DNA from: Prevotella koreensis
GTDB taxonomy: Bacteria > Bacteroidota > Bacteroidia > Bacteroidales > Bacteroidaceae
Direction: 5' to 3'
Length of the DNA stretch: 64,000 nt
NCBI RefSeq assembly: GCF_003977605.1
Contig: NZ_RYYU01000001.1
Coordinates: 2,016,039 to 2,080,038, forward strand
Shown here: one piece after another, positions 60,263 through 64,000 of the stretch
How the letters are laid out: each line of letters opens with the position of its first letter
How positions within the stretch are numbered: the stretch's first letter is position 1
The notes under the pieces: model-generated
Told to the model about the DNA's origin: nothing
Database searches by the model: none
The model's input: only the letters and a program-made list of their open reading frames with translations
Made by a program: the position numbers and the translations under genes

Positions 60263-60784
60263 TTAAATTGGGTTGTAAACAGATAATTTTCGCATGAATA
60301 AGGTATCTACTTCTCCTCTAACTGATATCATGCCATCTTTATAATAAAACAAATTTGCTCTCTTTAAAAAATTAATTATTGGAGATTTAATATATATTGT
60401 ATCACAAATAAGAATGCTATCTTGTTTGCAAAATTTTATGGAATCAGATGATTCTTGTATAAATTCAGCACCAATATGATATAAATAAACAGTTCTTTTT
60501 TTATAACTAAACAATTTTACATATTCGTAGTTTTTGAACGTTGGAGAAAGGTCATCATATAGTGGACCTATTAAATATCCATTTGGAATCTTTCTATCAT
60601 GAGAAACTTTATCTGTATGTAAAATTAAATATGAGCAGTGCATAATGCTATCCCTATCAATAAAACTTTTAATACTATCTACAAATTCCTGTTTAAATGT
60701 TAAGGTTGATGGCCTATTGTATTCACAAGACACCATCAAAAAAGAAAAAACTACAATTACTATTTTTAAAACGTTCATTTTCAC
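60263..60784 (-). CDS. Hypothetical lipoprotein
   Basis: The 173-aa protein has signal and lipobox KIVIVVFSFLMVSCEYNRPS. The body is charged and Tyr/Lys-rich (SYLILHTDKVSHDRKIPNGY; KLFSYKKRTVYLYHIGAEFI), possibly a beta-rich fold, with no recognised family. AT-rich and surrounded by insertion remnants, it is likely an acquired gene. It shares with the lipoprotein at 31670 the location next to IS982 material. Confidence 0.6.
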   Translation of the reverse strand: MKMNVLKIVIVVFSFLMVSCEYNRPSTLTFKQEFVDSIKSFIDRDSIMHCSYLILHTDKVSHDRKIPNGYLIGPLYDDLSPTFKNYEYVKLFSYKKRTVYLYHIGAEFIQESSDSIKFCKQDSILICDTIYIKSPIINFLKRANLFYYKDGMISVRGEVDTLFMRKLSVYNPI

Positions 60785-60895
60785 TTAATTTATTTATGCA
60801 ACCTTCTTATTATATTAGATAGAGTCGTCTTTTCACTAAGATGACTTTCCCTTGAGGAATCCTTATTATTTTAATTCTCCATTTTTATAAAATAT

Positions 60896-61278
60896 GCGAG
60901 CAGGGATAAAAAATCATCATAAGATTTGGTAATCTGCGGAAATCTTTGTGTATTTATTGTATTAGAAATCAATAAAATACAAATAAAATCCACTATGATT
61001 GTCGAGGACAAAGATAGTAAAACTTTCTGTATTATTGACGACTTTAACAAGAATTTTAATGCCGAACTTGACTAAATGTGTCTTTGCGCTACTGACATGC
61101 GCTATCATAACCGCAAAGGTTAAATATCATAAAGTGAAATAATGACCATTATTACATGCCGTCATTTCTGTACTTACTGCATATTGTTTCTTTGAAAACA
61201 AACCGGAGGCATGGCCGGTACATGTGGAAAAGATTAGACAGTTAGGAGTATTTTTAAAGGACTTATCCCGAACTCGCG
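60896..61278 (+). mobile_element. Internally deleted IS982-family element
   Basis: Ends GCGAGCAGGGATAA and TTATCCCGAACTCGCG. Inside, 60995-61075 encodes the transposase start MIVEDKDSKTFCIIDDFNKN, and about 61160-61285 encodes its end (TAYCFFENKPEAW to KDLSRTRV); the catalytic middle is gone. It is the parent-like form of the short elements at 31490 and 56951. Confidence 0.7.
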
Positions 61279-61349
61279 TATAAATCCGACATCTTTATCC
61301 CGCAATGTCCTATCTTTATCCGAAAAGTATCGCCCTCGTCCTTTTTTTC

Positions 61350-61440
61350 TTTCTCCCTATATATATAATAATGTGCTTTTTCTTTTTCTTCGTTTATTTT
61401 CTTTATTCTTTTCTTTTTTTCTTTTTTTTCTAAATTTTTC
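61350..61440 (+). other. Pyrimidine-rich tract before the rRNA promoter
   Basis: About 80 bases almost purely T and C with a TATATATATA start. It holds no gene. It may influence bending or melting upstream of the rRNA promoter. Confidence 0.4.
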
Positions 61441-61451
61441 TTTGAAAAAGT

Positions 61452-61482
61452 TTTGTGGTTTACGAATTTAGCATTACCTTTG
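61452..61482 (+). promoter_or_regulatory. rRNA operon promoter
   Basis: TTTG (61452-61455) and TACCTTTG (61475-61482), separated by 19 bp, match the -33 and -7 elements very well, as expected for rRNA. Confidence 0.75.
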
Positions 61483-61539
61483 CACTCGCTTTTGAAAAAT
61501 CCGGCCTTTTTGGTTGTGTTTTCATGAGCGCATAAATAA

Positions 61540-61560
61540 AGAGTTCTTTGATAGATTTCA
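61540..61560 (+). promoter_or_regulatory. boxA-like antitermination element
   Basis: AGTTCTTTGATAGATTTC in the leader resembles boxA; a similar GATCTTTGACATATTG lies before the 23S gene at about 63643-63658. Confidence 0.45.
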
Positions 61561-61766
61561 ATAAGACAGAGAAGTAGTACAAGAAGCGAGGTTATGATTT
61601 TTCATGACCTTTGGTAAATAGGAATGCCGTCGTATGCTTTTGTCATTTCGATGGTGTCCATGAACCGTCAATTAAATTGTACCGGATATTGTACATTCTT
61701 GAGACAGACATTATTATTATGGCACATTGTTTATTTTGTGTCATTAATTATTATAATCAGACATTT

Positions 61767-63299
<1,533 letters not shown>

Positions 63300-63443
63300 T
63301 GGAGAGGATGTCGATATTCGAGGTATATTTTACTGTATCGGTTTATGTATTTCTATTTCCTTAGCGCTTCCTTGTACCGCTTTTCTTCTCTGTCTTTTTC
63401 GATAGGGGATATGCGTTGTTCCGTTATTCGGTTTGATGCACGG

Positions 63444-63517
63444 AGTCCCATAGCTCAGTTGGTTAGAGCGCCACACTGATAATGTGGAGGCCGGCAGTTC
63501 AAGTCTGCCTGGGACTA
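63444..63517 (+). tRNA. tRNA-Ile (GAT)
   Basis: 74 nt in the 16S-23S spacer. Acceptor AGTCCCA/TGGGACT, discriminator A; anticodon loop CTGATAA gives GAT. Confidence 0.95.
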
Positions 63518-63548
63518 CCCGGGGAAGTCGGCATACCACCTTATTTAT

Positions 63549-63622
63549 GGGGGATTAGCTCAGCTGGCTAGAGCACCTGCTTTGCAAGCAGGGGGTCAAC
63601 GGTTCGAATCCGTTATTCTCCA
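63549..63622 (+). tRNA. tRNA-Ala (TGC)
   Basis: 74 nt. Acceptor GGGGGAT with ATTCTCC, discriminator A; anticodon loop TTTGCAA gives TGC. The usual partner of tRNA-Ile in the spacer. Confidence 0.95.
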
Positions 63623-63849
63623 CTTATGCCGTTTATTCGGCGATGATCTTTGACATATTGGTACACAAGCAAGACAGTGAATGATTCGGCAATGCCGTGT
63701 TTTTCTTTTTTTTTAGAGGATCTGCATGTCATTCCGTATCCGTCTTTCCCCCGTCTTTTTTGGCGGTCGGGTAAACAAAAGACGATTTCACTTTTGACAG
63801 CTGAAAGTATGAGCTGCTCGGAACTTATGTTCCGTGTATTGCGAATCAG

Positions 63850-64000
63850 AAAGTAGAAAAGGGCGCATGGCGGATGCCTAGGCTCACGGAGGCGATGAAG
63901 GACGTGATAAGCTGCGATAAGCTGCGGTAAGGAGCAAATATCCCTTGACCCGCAGATTTCCGAATGGGACAACCCACCGGTCTGAAGGTCCGGTATCCCT
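63850..64000 (+). rRNA. rrl: 23S ribosomal RNA (5' end only)
   Basis: GAAAAGGGCGCATGGCGGAT, then GCCTAGGCTC and GATGAAGGACGTGATAAGCT mark the 23S start. The gene continues beyond the window. The exact first base is estimated. Confidence 0.93.

Overview
The window comes from a Bacteroidales chromosome, most likely a Prevotellaceae-type organism. Promoters carry the Bacteroidetes -7 box TAnnTTTG and strong Shine-Dalgarno sites are rare. Gene content fits (GYF/CD225 proteins, NigD-like lipoprotein, FecR/ECF/TonB signalling, SDR-type threonine dehydrogenase beside kbl). An rRNA operon (16S, tRNA-Ile, tRNA-Ala, start of 23S) fills the right end. I do not assign a genus or species.

Layout. 1-7.5 kb: a LuxR-type response regulator and TPR histidine kinase (minus strand) face an envelope operon (small ORF, DUF805 membrane protein, GLUG-repeat protein, outer-membrane barrel). 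Both transcription units start from promoters sharing the same upstream operator. The GLUG gene is split by an IS110-family element. The leader of that element encodes a readable bridge RNA whose four guide segments match the actual insertion site and the actual element ends. 7.7-12 kb: acyl-CoA synthetase, prfB, CYTH and VanZ genes. 12.1-14.5 kb: an AT-rich island with an HpaII-like nuclease, an HNH nuclease and Vsr, but no methyltransferase. 14.8-31.3 kb: housekeeping genes (HhH protein, NigD-like lipoprotein, acyltransferase, ddl, rluD, PASTA protein, rpmH, efp, glycosyltransferase, radC, SufT-like, lpxH, ackA-pta, cdaA, folP, murF), mixing cell-wall, translation and acetate metabolism functions. 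31.4-43.2 kb: accessory genes, an AlbA_2 ATP-binding protein flanked by 11-bp-phased repeats, nhaA split by an IS256-type element, a CBM9-like protein, a Bax inhibitor-1 family protein, argR, and the kbl/tdh threonine-degradation pair.

43.8-49.4 kb: a compact integrative element next to tRNA-Pro, with a replication-initiator-like protein, small envelope proteins, an Xre regulator and two serine recombinases. 49.6-53 kb: tRNA-Phe, then a tandemly duplicated three-gene cassette (GYF-CD225, GYF-CD225, DUF2752) whose first copy is decaying. 53-56.8 kb: ECF sigma factor, anti-sigma factor and TonB-type receptor, forming a surface signalling module. 57-61.3 kb: insertion-sequence remnants (broken IS4, intact-looking IS5 inside a small gene, IS982 derivatives). 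61.4 kb to the end: rRNA operon.

Two dispersed repeat families recur: arrays with an exact 22-bp period and core GGGCGAAATTG at three gene 3' ends, and IS982-derived short inverted-repeat elements that lie just beyond two of those arrays. The most notable signals are the self-consistent IS110 bridge RNA, the twin operators of the two-component system, the 22-bp arrays, and the tRNA-Pro-adjacent replication/recombination element.
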